From: CAG-1000 sp964545285
GTDB taxonomy: Bacteria; Bacillota_I; Bacilli_A; RF39; UBA660
DNA length: 24,860 bases
Direction of reading: 5' to 3'
Assembly: GCA_964545285.1 (NCBI GenBank)
Contig: CAZJEW010000019.1
Location: forward strand, 1-24,860
A program made the translations under genes and the position numbers. Under the pieces are notes generated by a model. It saw only the letters and a program-made list of their open reading frames with translations. It had not been told where the DNA came from and did no database searches. Shown piece by piece: positions 1 to 7,860 of the stretch; within the stretch, counting starts at the first letter, position 1; each line of letters opens with the position of its first letter.

Positions 1-644
1 TTAGTGAAGGACAATCTGAAAATAGATTACAATTGTTAGTAGATGAACTTAAAACTAGAAAAAATATATTATTATTTATTGATGAAGTTCACTTATTGGT
101 TAATAGAAACACTTCAAATATGAGTATAGACTTTGCAAATATGCTAAAACCTGGTCTTGATCGTGGAGATATTAAAATGATAGGTGCTACAACATATGAA
201 GAATATGAGGCATATATTTTAAGAGATAGAGCCTTTTTACGTCGTTTCTTAAGGGTTGATGTAGAAGAACCAACTGAAGAATTATGCGTTAAAATACTTA
301 TGGGAACTTATCCAAAATATGAAAAAAGAACTGGAGTTAAACTAGCATACACAGATTATTTAAGAGAAAAAATATTTGCATTTATTGTAAGTATGACTGA
401 TGAATATAAAAGAATATATGAAATTGGTAATAGATACCCAGATATTGCATTAACAATAGTTATGAGTGCCTTCTCTATGGCTTTATATGATAATGAAAAA
501 GAAGTAAGAATTAAACACTTCTACAAGGCTATATGCAGAACAAAAGTTGTATATGAAGATTCTAAGAAAAAAGAAATAGAAAGATTTAAAGAAGTATTTA
601 AAGACATATTAGCTGAAGAAAATGTTGATCTTAATGATATTTAA
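1..644 (+). CDS. ClpA/ClpB-type AAA+ ATPase, 3' part
   Basis: The reading frame is open from base 3 and the 5' end, including the Walker A motif, lies outside the window. Visible are the Walker B motif LLFIDEVHLL, a sensor-1 region (MIGATTYEEYEAYI), an arginine-finger-like FLRRF and the VEEPT segment that follows it in ClpA/B/C proteins. The helical small domain comes next and the protein then ends. In ClpB and ClpC this AAA module is the first of two, so either this is a single-AAA member or the order differs upstream. The family unfolds or remodels proteins in the cytoplasm using ATP. A perfect hairpin begins inside the stop codon, so this gene closes its transcription unit. The family is clear; the exact orthologue and any ClpP partnership cannot be judged. 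Confidence 0.85.
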   Translation, partial: SEGQSENRLQLLVDELKTRKNILLFIDEVHLLVNRNTSNMSIDFANMLKPGLDRGDIKMIGATTYEEYEAYILRDRAFLRRFLRVDVEEPTEELCVKILMGTYPKYEKRTGVKLAYTDYLREKIFAFIVSMTDEYKRIYEIGNRYPDIALTIVMSAFSMALYDNEKEVRIKHFYKAICRTKVVYEDSKKKEIERFKEVFKDILAEENVDLNDI

Positions 645-669
645 TACACTTAATATTAAGTGTATTTTT
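643..669 (+). terminator. Intrinsic terminator after the AAA+ gene
   Basis: AATACACTTAAT at 643-654 pairs perfectly with ATTAAGTGTATT at 655-666 and is followed by Ts. The left arm starts inside the TAA stop codon. Confidence 0.75.
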
Positions 670-797
670 GTTAATAAAAATTTAAATGATATAAAAAACA
701 ATTATAGTTAAATAACATATCAGAATTTTTAAAATGTAGTTGCTGATTTTCGAATTTTTATAATTATTCTTATCTTAAAAATATATTATCATTGTTT

Positions 798-824
798 GTT
801 TGACTATTTTCAAACTGATATACT
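798..824 (+). promoter_or_regulatory. Inverted repeat in the ABC operon leader, candidate operator
   Basis: GTTTGA (798-803) and TCAAAC (810-815) form a perfect inverted repeat with a 6-base spacer. The left arm overlaps a TTGACT (800-805), and a TATACT lies at 819-824. The spacing of 13 between those boxes is too short for a normal SigA promoter, so the true promoter boxes are uncertain. A dyad in the leader of a small ABC exporter would fit control by a GntR or similar repressor, but no regulator gene lies next to it in this window. Confidence 0.35.
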
Positions 825-848
825 CTTATCATTAAGAAGGAGTATAAT

Positions 849-1739
849 ATGAATGAATATGCTATTGAAGTAAAAAATGTATCTAAAGTTATTAATGGTA
901 AAAGAATTCTTAATAATATTAATTTCAATGTTAAAAAGAATTCTATTGTTGGACTGGTTGGTCCAAATGGAGCGGGTAAATCAACACTTTTAAAGATTAT
1001 GACTGGACTTTATACTTTAGATGTAGGAGAAGTCATTTATGAAGGAGTTAGTCTCAAAAATGACTTTGAAAAGGCTATGGAAAAGGTAGGATGTATTATT
1101 GAAAATCCTGACATGTATAAAAATTTATCAGGTAATGATAATTTAGAACTATTTAAAGTAATGTTTAAAGGGATTAATGAAGAAACTATTAGAGGAATAG
1201 TAAAAATAGTTAATTTAGAAAAAAGTATAGGGAAAAAGTTTAAAACATATTCTTTAGGAATGAAGGAAAGGTTAGGCATTGCATCTTCACTTTTAGGCAA
1301 TCCAAGAATATTAATATTAGATGAACCAACTAACGGATTAGATCCAATTGGAATAAAAAATTTAAGAAGTCTTTTAACTAATTTAAAAGATACAACTATA
1401 ATAATATCATCTCATTTATTGTCTGAAATTGAAAACATATGTAATGAAGTTATTTTTATAAATAATGGAGAAATAATAGAAAGAAAAGATATTAATATTA
1501 ATAGTGATAAAAAGCATATATTATTTGAGGTGGATGATTATTTTAAGGCAAAAGATTTAATTGAAGATTTTAGTATAGGAGAATCTTTGTACATATATGC
1601 AACAGACGAAGAAATATATAATATTAATAAGAAATTAATACTAAATAATATTAAAGTATATAGAATAGAAGAAAAAAATAACTCATTGGAAAAAGATTTT
1701 TTTGAAAAACTAGGTATCAACAATGATGAAATTAATTAG
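849..1739 (+). CDS. ABC transporter ATP-binding protein (ABC-2 exporter type)
   Basis: A 296-residue ATPase with all nucleotide-binding motifs: Walker A GPNGAGKST (residues 38-46), a signature variant SLGMKERLG (about 135-143, in place of LSGGQ), Walker B ILILDEPTNGLD (about 154-165) and the switch histidine in SSHLLSE (His 189). The SLGMKxRL signature and the C-terminal extension of about 80 residues are typical of BcrA/lantibiotic-immunity ATPases. AAGGAG at 837-842 lies 6 bases before the ATG. The last 17 bases overlap the permease gene, so the two form a transporter. The likely role is export of, or self-protection against, a peptide or lipid-targeting antibiotic; the substrate cannot be read from sequence. 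Confidence 0.92.
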   Translation: MNEYAIEVKNVSKVINGKRILNNINFNVKKNSIVGLVGPNGAGKSTLLKIMTGLYTLDVGEVIYEGVSLKNDFEKAMEKVGCIIENPDMYKNLSGNDNLELFKVMFKGINEETIRGIVKIVNLEKSIGKKFKTYSLGMKERLGIASSLLGNPRILILDEPTNGLDPIGIKNLRSLLTNLKDTTIIISSHLLSEIENICNEVIFINNGEIIERKDININSDKKHILFEVDDYFKAKDLIEDFSIGESLYIYATDEEIYNINKKLILNNIKVYRIEEKNNSLEKDFFEKLGINNDEIN

Positions 1740-2460
1740 TAATGAGTTTAAAAAATTTTCAAAAATTAAATTATTATTAAGTATGGTATTTATTATATCT
1801 GTTATATATTTAATAATTTATTTTAATAAAGATAAAGATATTAATTACATAATTAATACAACATTTACATTTATACCGTTTATAGGATTGTTAGTATGTA
1901 TTTTGTTTGGAGGTCTTGTGTCAAATGAATTCCAAAATGGAACAATAAGAGTATATCTTACAAAACCATATAAGAGATGGAAAATATTAATATCTAAATA
2001 CCTATTTTCTTTTATTGTAATAATAATATTTATTATAATAACTTATTTATCTTATATAATTATTCTTAATTTATATTTTGATTATAGTTTTAATATTAAA
2101 TATTTATATGAAGTAATAATCAATTTTATTCCGGTATTTTTTATAAGTACATTAGTATTATTATTATCTACGATAACATGTAGTACTGCTTTTTCAGTAG
2201 GTATATCAATAATAATATGTTTAATATCAAACATTATTGCTCAAATATTTTTTGGATTAGGATATAATATTTTTCAATATACTTTTCTTCCTTATATTGA
2301 TTATAGTATATTTAAAGATTTAGATTATATAAATAGTATGAAAAACGAATTAGATGTTATATTAACTATTAAAGATGGTACTATTATATTATTTATAAAT
2401 GCAATAATATTTATAATATTATCTATAAATATATTCACTAGAAAAGATATTAAAAATTAA
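1723..2460 (+). CDS. ABC-2 type permease
   Basis: A 245-residue hydrophobic protein with about six transmembrane segments, an amphipathic N-terminus (MMKLISNEFKKFSKIK) and a GGLVSNEFQNGTIRVYL segment in the first loop. That loop is the hallmark of ABC-2 permeases of the BcrB/NatB type. It overlaps the ATPase gene by 17 bases and would form the membrane half of the exporter. Start could be ATG 1723 or 1726; only a weak AGG precedes them, consistent with translational coupling. It is followed directly by a hairpin shared with the convergent spore-coat gene. The permease family is sure; the substrate is unknown. Confidence 0.88.
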   Translation: MMKLISNEFKKFSKIKLLLSMVFIISVIYLIIYFNKDKDINYIINTTFTFIPFIGLLVCILFGGLVSNEFQNGTIRVYLTKPYKRWKILISKYLFSFIVIIIFIIITYLSYIIILNLYFDYSFNIKYLYEVIINFIPVFFISTLVLLLSTITCSTAFSVGISIIICLISNIIAQIFFGLGYNIFQYTFLPYIDYSIFKDLDYINSMKNELDVILTIKDGTIILFINAIIFIILSINIFTRKDIKN

Positions 2461-2480
2461 AAAAGGATTAATATCCTTTT
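2461..2480. terminator. Bidirectional terminator between ABC permease and cotJC
   Basis: AAAAGGAT (2461-2468), loop TAAT, ATCCTTTT (2473-2480). A-rich on one side and T-rich on the other, so it can act on both strands. Its right arm is inside the last codons of cotJC. Confidence 0.7.
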
Positions 2481-3025
2481 CCTTTGTAATAGTCATGTAA
2501 CTCTTTAAATCTTGCATAGTGTACAATTTCTCTTTGTCTTAAAAAATTAAGTGGTGCTAATAAACTTTCATCATTTGTTAAATCTATAAGATTTTCATAT
2601 GTTATTCTTGCTTTTTCTTCAGCTGCCATATCCTCTTGTAAATCTACTATGGCATCTCCCGTAGAAGCTATGTATGCTGCAGTAAATGGAATACCAGATT
2701 GATTAAAAGGATAAATTCCTCTTTTATGTGAAACAAACCATCCCTCTAATCCATTATCTTTTAATTCTTCAATTGAAGAGTCTTTTAATAGTTGTTCTAC
2801 CATTGTACATATCATCTCAGCGTGTCCTAGTTCCTCAACACCGATATCTGTTAATAATGCTTTACCAATATCATCTGGCATTGTAAATCTTTGAGATAAA
2901 TATCTTAATGCAGCACCTAATTCGCCATCTGGACCTCCAAATTGCGTAATTAATAATTTGGCCATTTTAAGATCTTTCTTTTTAATATTTACTGGATATT
3001 CTAAAGTTTTTTCATATTTAAACAT
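2468..3025 (-). CDS. cotJC: Spore-coat manganese-catalase-like protein CotJC
   Basis: This 185-residue protein matches the CotJC family along its whole length: the N-terminal MFKYEKTLEYPV, then PDGELGAALRYLSQRF, then GVEELGHAEM, MAAEEKARITYE and a final REIVHYARFKEL. The Glu and His residues in those segments are the expected ligands of a ferritin-like di-manganese centre, as in manganese catalases. In Bacillus subtilis CotJC is a coat or germ-cell-wall-associated product of the cotJABC operon, made in the mother cell. The start codon overlaps the stop of the upstream CotJA-CotJB gene by one base (TAATG), with GGGGGA about eight bases before it, so the two are translationally coupled. Catalase activity in this organism is inferred from the family. 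Confidence 0.92.
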   Translation of the reverse strand: MFKYEKTLEYPVNIKKKDLKMAKLLITQFGGPDGELGAALRYLSQRFTMPDDIGKALLTDIGVEELGHAEMICTMVEQLLKDSSIEELKDNGLEGWFVSHKRGIYPFNQSGIPFTAAYIASTGDAIVDLQEDMAAEEKARITYENLIDLTNDESLLAPLNFLRQREIVHYARFKELHDYYKGKGY

Positions 3026-3507
3026 TATATATTTCCCCCTTTATCCCAAGGCCAAGGATTATTAATCCAAGTCCACTTGTTATTATTTTTTACTTCATTT
3101 ATAGATAATGGACTATATAATGAGGTAAACTCCTTTTTTAAAACTTCTAATTCTTGATTATACTTAAGAAACATATTTAACATATTACTTTCTGTAGGAT
3201 GCAAATCTAAATACAAATTAATATCTCTAATAGCAAAATTATATATTTGTATTTTATACAATAATTCATCTCTTTTACTATTAACATTTAATTTATAATT
3301 GTAGTTTTTGTATTGATTATAAAGATTATCGAACATATTTCCTCTATTAAATCCTTCTACTACATTAGTTATAGAATCATTATGTCTATTAAATATAATA
3401 TTTCCTACATTTACATTAGTATAATTTGTTTTATCAATATACTTGTCAATATTATAATTATCTTCGTTAGTTATTTCAAAAAGATTGTTATTTTCATCAA
3501 AAAACAT
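3025..3507 (-). CDS. CotJA-CotJB fusion spore-coat protein
   Basis: The C-terminal half (about residues 75-160) is CotJB: KIQIYNFAIRDINLYLDLHP, then a helical stretch, SLYSPLS, and a tryptophan-rich WTW...NPWPWDKGG tail. The preceding part contains VVEGFNRGNMFDNLYNQYK, which resembles the conserved GTxFPxLxxPY core of CotJA, so this looks like CotJA and CotJB in one chain of 160 residues. The start is ATG at 3507, chosen because AGGAGG lies six bases upstream; the same frame stays open to 3594, but the extra residues run through the promoter region. It is the first gene of the cotJ pair. The CotJB assignment is firm; the CotJA half is short and divergent and should be treated as likely. Confidence 0.82.
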   Translation of the reverse strand: MFFDENNNLFEITNEDNYNIDKYIDKTNYTNVNVGNIIFNRHNDSITNVVEGFNRGNMFDNLYNQYKNYNYKLNVNSKRDELLYKIQIYNFAIRDINLYLDLHPTESNMLNMFLKYNQELEVLKKEFTSLYSPLSINEVKNNNKWTWINNPWPWDKGGNI

Positions 3508-3525
3508 ATTATTTCCTCCTAGGTT

Positions 3526-3574
3526 ATTGTATGAATATAGGCAAAGATTGTATGGACTAAAAACTATAATATAA
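3526..3574 (-). promoter_or_regulatory. SigE-like promoter of the cotJ operon
   Basis: On the minus strand, TTATATT (3574-3568) is followed after 13 bases by CATACAAT (3554-3547). This is close to the Bacillus mother-cell SigE consensus (about KCATATT, 13-15 bases, CATACAAT). The predicted start is about 3540, giving a short leader to the AGGAGG and ATG. A second CATACAAT sits at 3533-3526 without a matching upstream box. SigE is the known regulator of cotJABC in B. subtilis, so motif and gene agree. Confidence 0.65.
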
Positions 3575-3600
3575 ATTATGTGTAAAATATACAAAAATAC

Positions 3601-3630
3601 TTGTATATTATTTTTTATTAATGATACAAT
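3601..3630 (+). promoter_or_regulatory. Probable SigA promoter of tsaE
   Basis: TTGTAT (3601-3606), 18-base spacer, TACAAT (3625-3630). This implies a start near 3637, just before the chosen ATG at 3650, and argues against the longer reading frame from 3578. It diverges from the cotJ promoter. Confidence 0.5.
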
Positions 3631-3649
3631 AATTATGGTGATAAGAAAG

Positions 3650-4099
3650 ATGTATAGATTAACAACATATTCTGAAGATGAAACGATGGAACTTGCTCAG
3701 AATATTGAATCAGAAAAGTTTCAAAATATGGTTATTGCGTTGGTTGGCGATTTAGGAAGTGGTAAAACTGTTTTTACTAAAGCTTTTGCTTTAGCATTAG
3801 GTATTACTGATAATATTACTTCTCCAACATATAATATAATTAAAGAATATGATAACGGTGAAATGAAATTATTCCACATGGATGTATATAGATTATCTGA
3901 CGTGAAACAAGATTTAGGAATACCTGAGTATTTTAAAAGAAAAGGTATTTCAATTATTGAATGGGCTGATTTAATTCCAGAACTACTTCCTAAAAACAGA
4001 CTTGATATTAGAATTAAAATAATCGATGAGGATACTAGACAATTTATTATTGAACCACATGGTGAAAAGTATGAAGATTTATGCGAGAGAGTATTATAA
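3650..4099 (+). CDS. tsaE: tRNA threonylcarbamoyladenosine biosynthesis ATPase TsaE
   Basis: A 149-residue P-loop protein of the usual TsaE size. It has Walker A GDLGSGKTVFTK (residues 33-44), the family motif SPTYNIIKEY, HMDVYRL and IIEWADLIPELLP. TsaE works with TsaB and TsaD in the cytoplasm to form the t6A modification at position 37 of ANN-decoding tRNAs. I chose ATG 3650 because family members start shortly before the TTYSEDET segment and because the promoter's -10 box ends at 3630; GTG 3638 and ATG 3635 are alternatives. The usual neighbours tsaB and tsaD are not in the window. Its last codons form the left arm of a terminator. Confidence 0.93.
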   Translation: MYRLTTYSEDETMELAQNIESEKFQNMVIALVGDLGSGKTVFTKAFALALGITDNITSPTYNIIKEYDNGEMKLFHMDVYRLSDVKQDLGIPEYFKRKGISIIEWADLIPELLPKNRLDIRIKIIDEDTRQFIIEPHGEKYEDLCERVL

Positions 4100-4112
4100 A
4101 ATACTCTTTTTT
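4088..4112 (+). terminator. Intrinsic terminator of tsaE
   Basis: AGAGTATT (4088-4095), loop ATAA, AATACTCT (4100-4107), then five Ts. The stop codon lies at the loop, so coding and termination signals overlap. Confidence 0.85.
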
Positions 4113-4129
4113 ATTTAATGCTTTTATAG

Positions 4130-4155
4130 TATAATATATCTATAATAGGAGGAAA
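4130..4155 (+). promoter_or_regulatory. Phosphoketolase -10 box and ribosome binding site
   Basis: A consensus TATAAT at 4130-4135 has only a weak T-rich -35 region upstream. AGGAGG at 4147-4152 lies four to five bases before the ATG at 4157. With the terminator just upstream, this must be the gene's own promoter. Confidence 0.5.
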
Positions 4156-4156
4156 T

Positions 4157-6502
4157 ATGAAAGCACTTAAACAAGAAGAACTAAATAAAATTGATGCATA
4201 TTTTAGAGCTGCCAATTATTTATCAGTTGGTCAGTTATATCTAAAAGATAATCCATTACTAAAAGAACCTTTAAAGATGGAGCATATTAAAAAAACATTA
4301 GTAGGACATTGGGGAACAGCACCAGGTCAAAATTTTGTTTATGTTCATTTAAATAGAATAATAAAAAAATATAATTTGAATATGATTTATGTGTCTGGTC
4401 CTGGACATGGGGGTCAAGCTATGGTATCAAATACATATTTAGAAGGAAGTTACAGCGAAATATATCCAAATATTTCAGAAGATGAAGATGGAATGAGAAA
4501 ACTATTTAAACAATTTAGTTTTCCAGGAGGAATATCTTCACATGTAGCTCCTGAAACACCAGGTAGTATTAATGAGGGTGGAGAGCTAGGATATTCATTA
4601 AGTCATGCTTTTGGAGCAGTTTTAGACAATCCTTCTTTAATAGCTGCAGTTGTTGTCGGTGATGGTGAAGCAGAAACTGGTCCTTTAGCAGCTTCATGGC
4701 AATTAAATAAAATTATTAATCCTCTTACAGATGGTGTTGTATTACCAATTCTTCATTTAAACGGATACAAAATTGCTAATCCAACAATTTTAGCTAGAAT
4801 TCCAGAATATGAATTGGAAAACTATTTTAAAGGTATGGGATGGGATCCATATATTGTTGAAAATGATTCAATAGAAGGAATGCATGAAGATATGGCTCAT
4901 ACATTAGATAAATGTATAGAAGATATTAAATTCATAAAAGAAAAGACTAGATTAAATAAAAGAACTAATTATCCAATGATAATACTTAAAACACTTAAAG
5001 GATGGAGTGGACCTGCTAAGGTAGATGGAAAAATTATTGAAGGTACATTCAGAGCTCACCAAGTTCCCCTACAAGTTAATGATGAACATCCTGAAAATTT
5101 AGAAGTTTTAGAAGCTTGGATGAAAAGTTATAAACCAGAAGAATTATTTGACAAAAATGGCAAATTAATTTCAACTTTAAAAGCTCTTGCACCTAAGGGC
5201 AATTCAAGAATGGGAATGAATCCTGTTACTAATGGAGGATTACTATTAGAAGAATTAAAAATGCCAAATTTTAGAGACTACAAAATAGATATAAAAGAAC
5301 CTGGTTCAGTTATTAAACAAGATATGATGGAATTAGGTAATTTTGTTAGGGATATTATCAAATTAAATGAAAATAAGAAAAATTTTAGAATATTTGGTCC
5401 AGATGAGGCATTATCTAATAGATTAAATCATGTATTTGAAGCAACTAATAGACAATGGAATGGTAAAACATATGAATATGATGAATATCTAGATAATAGT
5501 GGAAGGGTAATAGATTCAGTATTATCAGAACATTGTTGTGAAGGAATGCTTGAAGGATATTTATTAAGTGGAAGACATGGATTCTTTCATAGTTATGAGG
5601 CCTTTATTAGAATAATTGATTCTATGGCAAGCCAACATGCTAAATGGTTAAAAGTATGTAAAGAATTACCTTGGAGACAAGATATTTCATCTTTAAATAT
5701 TATATTATCTTCATATGTTTGGCAACAAGATCATAATGGTTTTACACACCAAGATCCTGGATTTTTAAATCATATGGTAACTAAAAAAGCAGATACTGTA
5801 AGAATATATCTTCCTCCAGATACTAATACTTTATTATCTTGTTTTGATCATTGTATTAGGAGCAAAAACTATATTAATGTAATTGTTGCTTCAAAACATC
5901 CAAGACAACAATGGTTGGATATGGATGAAGCAATTAAGCAATGTACTAAAGGTGTCGGTATATGGAAGTTTGCATGTACTAACGATGGAAACAATCCTGA
6001 CATAGTCATGGCATGTTCCGGAGAAACACCAACTATTGAAACTTTAGCTGCAGTTAAAATATTAAAAGAAAATTTTCCAAAATTAAATATAAGGGTTGTA
6101 AATGTAATAGATTTAATGAAGCTTGTTTCTCATGATAATCATCCCCATGGACTAGAAGATGAAGAGTATGATTCACTATTCACTAAAGATAAACCAATAA
6201 TATTTGCGTTTCATGGGTACCCACATTTAATTCATCAATTAACATATAAAAGGAACAATCAAAATATGCATGTACATGGATATATAGAAGAAGGTACAAT
6301 AACAACTACATTTGATATGAAAGTTCAAAATAAATTAGATAGATTCCATTTAGTAATGGATGCTATTAAATATATTCCGTCAATAGAAAATGAAAGTGCA
6401 TCATTGAATGAGTGGTGTAAAAATAAACTTATAGAACATAAAGAGTATATAAATGAAAATGGAATAGATATGCCAGAAATAAGAGATTGGACATGGAAAT
6501 AA
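4157..6502 (+). CDS. xfp: Xylulose-5-phosphate/fructose-6-phosphate phosphoketolase
   Basis: A 781-residue thiamine-diphosphate enzyme of full family length. Recognisable segments are VSGPGHGGQAMVSNTYLEGS (about 79-98), FPGGISSHVAPETPGSINEG (122-141), the ThDP/Mg site GDGEAETGPLAASW (168-181) with LHLNGYKIANPT (199-210), and WQQDHNGFTHQDPGF in the pyrimidine-binding domain. Phosphoketolase splits xylulose-5-P (and often fructose-6-P) with phosphate into acetyl-P and glyceraldehyde-3-P or erythrose-4-P. It is the entry of heterofermentative sugar catabolism; acetyl-P then yields ATP through acetate kinase. It is monocistronic, between a terminator upstream and a bidirectional one downstream. 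The strong ribosome binding site suggests high expression. Confidence 0.97.
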   Translation: MKALKQEELNKIDAYFRAANYLSVGQLYLKDNPLLKEPLKMEHIKKTLVGHWGTAPGQNFVYVHLNRIIKKYNLNMIYVSGPGHGGQAMVSNTYLEGSYSEIYPNISEDEDGMRKLFKQFSFPGGISSHVAPETPGSINEGGELGYSLSHAFGAVLDNPSLIAAVVVGDGEAETGPLAASWQLNKIINPLTDGVVLPILHLNGYKIANPTILARIPEYELENYFKGMGWDPYIVENDSIEGMHEDMAHTLDKCIEDIKFIKEKTRLNKRTNYPMIILKTLKGWSGPAKVDGKIIEGTFRAHQVPLQVNDEHPENLEVLEAWMKSYKPEELFDKNGKLISTLKALAPKGNSRMGMNPVTNGGLLLEELKMPNFRDYKIDIKEPGSVIKQDMMELGNFVRDIIKLNENKKNFRIFGPDEALSNRLNHVFEATNRQWNGKTYEYDEYLDNSGRVIDSVLSEHCCEGMLEGYLLSGRHGFFHSYEAFIRIIDSMASQHAKWLKVCKELPWRQDISSLNIILSSYVWQQDHNGFTHQDPGFLNHMVTKKADTVRIYLPPDTNTLLSCFDHCIRSKNYINVIVASKHPRQQWLDMDEAIKQCTKGVGIWKFACTNDGNNPDIVMACSGETPTIETLAAVKILKENFPKLNIRVVNVIDLMKLVSHDNHPHGLEDEEYDSLFTKDKPIIFAFHGYPHLIHQLTYKRNNQNMHVHGYIEEGTITTTFDMKVQNKLDRFHLVMDAIKYIPSIENESASLNEWCKNKLIEHKEYINENGIDMPEIRDWTWK

Positions 6503-6524
6503 AAAAGAAGAGTAATCTTCTTTT
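6503..6524. terminator. Bidirectional terminator after xfp
   Basis: AAAAGAAGA (6503-6511), GTAA loop, TCTTCTTTT (6516-6524). A-rich and T-rich flanks serve both converging genes; the right end runs into the stop codon of the minus-strand gene. Confidence 0.8.
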
Positions 6525-6960
6525 AAATTGCATCCATTTCTATAATTCTGTATTTAGAAGATGGACTTGATAAGTCTCTACTAAATGTAATATAATGTCC
6601 TTTTTCAATTAATTGTGGTGACTTATTATCAACATAACTTCCGTCTTGATACAAAAAATAATCTTTATATTTAGTAATCATTAGTATTTTAATAATAATA
6701 GTATTTTCATCTGCACTACAAGAGTTTATCATTTTGTTTTTATAAATAACATTCGAAAAAACTCTTTTAATTTTCATTTTTTTATATCCCTCAATTATTT
6801 CTAAATATTTGTTATATATATTTTCATCGATATAATTATATAATGATGAAACGTTATAATTCATTATTCCTTGTATTAGAGCATTAAAAATATCCTCAAC
6901 ATATTTATATAAGGCTTGTTCAGTAAAATTTTTATCATATTTTCTAATCTCTTCTACCAT
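6523..6960 (-). CDS. TIM44-like domain protein
   Basis: A soluble 145-residue protein without signal peptide or membrane segment. The pattern suggests the TIM44-like (NTF2-fold) family seen in Bacillota: an amphipathic helix pair (ALYKYVEDIFNALIQGIMNYN), a SLYNYIDENIYNKYLEII stretch, then alternating strands ending in DYFLYQDGSYVD and a HYITFSRD strand. In bacteria the molecular role of these domains is not settled. I recognise it by pattern only, so confidence is moderate. Its extended -10 box lies six bases from the ATG with no Shine-Dalgarno, so the mRNA is probably leaderless. Confidence 0.6.
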   Translation of the reverse strand: MVEEIRKYDKNFTEQALYKYVEDIFNALIQGIMNYNVSSLYNYIDENIYNKYLEIIEGYKKMKIKRVFSNVIYKNKMINSCSADENTIIIKILMITKYKDYFLYQDGSYVDNKSPQLIEKGHYITFSRDLSSPSSKYRIIEMDAI

Positions 6961-6975
6961 ACGATAATTATAACA
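6961..6975 (-). promoter_or_regulatory. Extended -10 promoter for a leaderless transcript
   Basis: On the minus strand TGTTATAAT (6975-6967) is followed by exactly six bases and then the ATG at 6960. Transcription would begin at or next to the start codon. No purine-rich ribosome binding site is present. Confidence 0.55.
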
Positions 6976-7020
6976 TATCTTTAATAAATATTTAATATTT
7001 TCTTTTAAAATATAGTAAAA

Positions 7021-7054
7021 TATGATATAATATACGGCATTAAATGAATGGAGG
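7021..7054 (+). promoter_or_regulatory. Promoter and ribosome binding site of the 7060-8892 operon
   Basis: TGATATAAT (7023-7031) is an extended -10 box with a consensus TATAAT at 7026-7031. GGAGG at 7050-7054 lies five bases before ATG 7060. An upstream in-frame ATG at 7048 overlaps this Shine-Dalgarno and is therefore unlikely to be the start. Confidence 0.55.
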
Positions 7055-7059
7055 ATTTT

Positions 7060-7320
7060 ATGGAAGAAAAAACAGTTAAAGTTATTTGTACTGGTTTAGG
7101 ATATGGTAATTATGGATGTTATAGTGAAAATGATATTGATGTTACAAATTTACCTACCAAAGTAATTGATGTAAATTTCTATGATGATGTCTTTGTACCT
7201 GTAATAGCATTAGGTTATGAATATACATGTCCTTATTGTGGTATGAAAAGTATTATTCCTATTAATACAGAAGTTGTAGAAACTAGAAGAGTTTTAAAAA
7301 CTAAAAATGGTGAAAAATAG
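7060..7320 (+). CDS. Unrecognised 86-residue protein with CPYCG zinc knuckle
   Basis: I do not recognise this small protein. It has a CPYCGMKS knuckle in the C-terminal third and two further cysteines near the N-terminus (VICTGLGYGNYGCYS), so a four-cysteine zinc site is possible. There is no signal peptide or membrane segment, and the C-terminus is basic. It opens a tight three-gene operon: its TAG overlaps the GTG start of the next gene by one base (TAGTG). ATG 7060 was chosen for its well-spaced GGAGG. Confidence 0.7.
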   Translation: MEEKTVKVICTGLGYGNYGCYSENDIDVTNLPTKVIDVNFYDDVFVPVIALGYEYTCPYCGMKSIIPINTEVVETRRVLKTKNGEK

Positions 7321-7847
7321 TGTTTGGAGATTGGTATATAGTTAATTTATCACATTTGCTTGGAGTTGACAAAAATGCAACATACATTAGAATGATAAAT
7401 GGTGATTTTATTCCTGAATATTCTAAAATTAATTCTTTAGATTATTCTATGTTAAATGGTAATGGTATAACTGAAATGCTTATTAAACAAATTGATATAA
7501 ATGGCACTATTTTTAGAGAAATGAGTTCTGGTTTAGAATTTGGAAGTATAATAAGTAATAAACCTTTGGCGGTTAATATAAATGGGATTAAACCAGCTAC
7601 TAATGATGAAATAGCCGAATATTTGACTCACATGCAAGGAGTAACTTTATGTCATTTTTCTAGATTCGATATTCTTTCAAATGAGATAACTGGTGCATAT
7701 GAGTTATATAAACCAGTTTTAGATAGAGTTAAACATAATATAAAACTTAGACATGTAGAAAAAATAAAAAACAAAATATATAGAATGAATGGAAACACAA
7801 CAATTAAAAATACTAAAAGTGGATTTGAACTAGTTAAAAAAGAATAG
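7320..7847 (+). CDS. Unrecognised 175-residue operon protein
   Basis: A soluble protein of unknown family with a mixed alpha/beta look and a basic C-terminal tail (KHNIKLRHVEKIKNKIYR). The start is GTG at 7320, overlapping the preceding stop; GGTGA at 7309-7313 is a suitable ribosome binding site inside the previous gene, so translation is coupled. No catalytic motif is visible. It lies between a possible zinc-knuckle protein and a metallopeptidase and was probably inherited with them as a unit. Confidence 0.7.
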   Translation: MFGDWYIVNLSHLLGVDKNATYIRMINGDFIPEYSKINSLDYSMLNGNGITEMLIKQIDINGTIFREMSSGLEFGSIISNKPLAVNINGIKPATNDEIAEYLTHMQGVTLCHFSRFDILSNEITGAYELYKPVLDRVKHNIKLRHVEKIKNKIYRMNGNTTIKNTKSGFELVKKE

Positions 7848-7860
7848 AGAGGGGATTATT

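Noticed and set aside
3508..3594. N-terminal extension of the CotJA-CotJB gene to 3594
   Set aside because: The frame is open, but AGGAGG and ATG 3507 lie inside it and the extension runs through the SigE-like promoter.
3578..3649. Longer tsaE frame from 3578
   Set aside because: It would start upstream of the gene's own -35 and -10 boxes, and family members begin near MYRLTTYSED.
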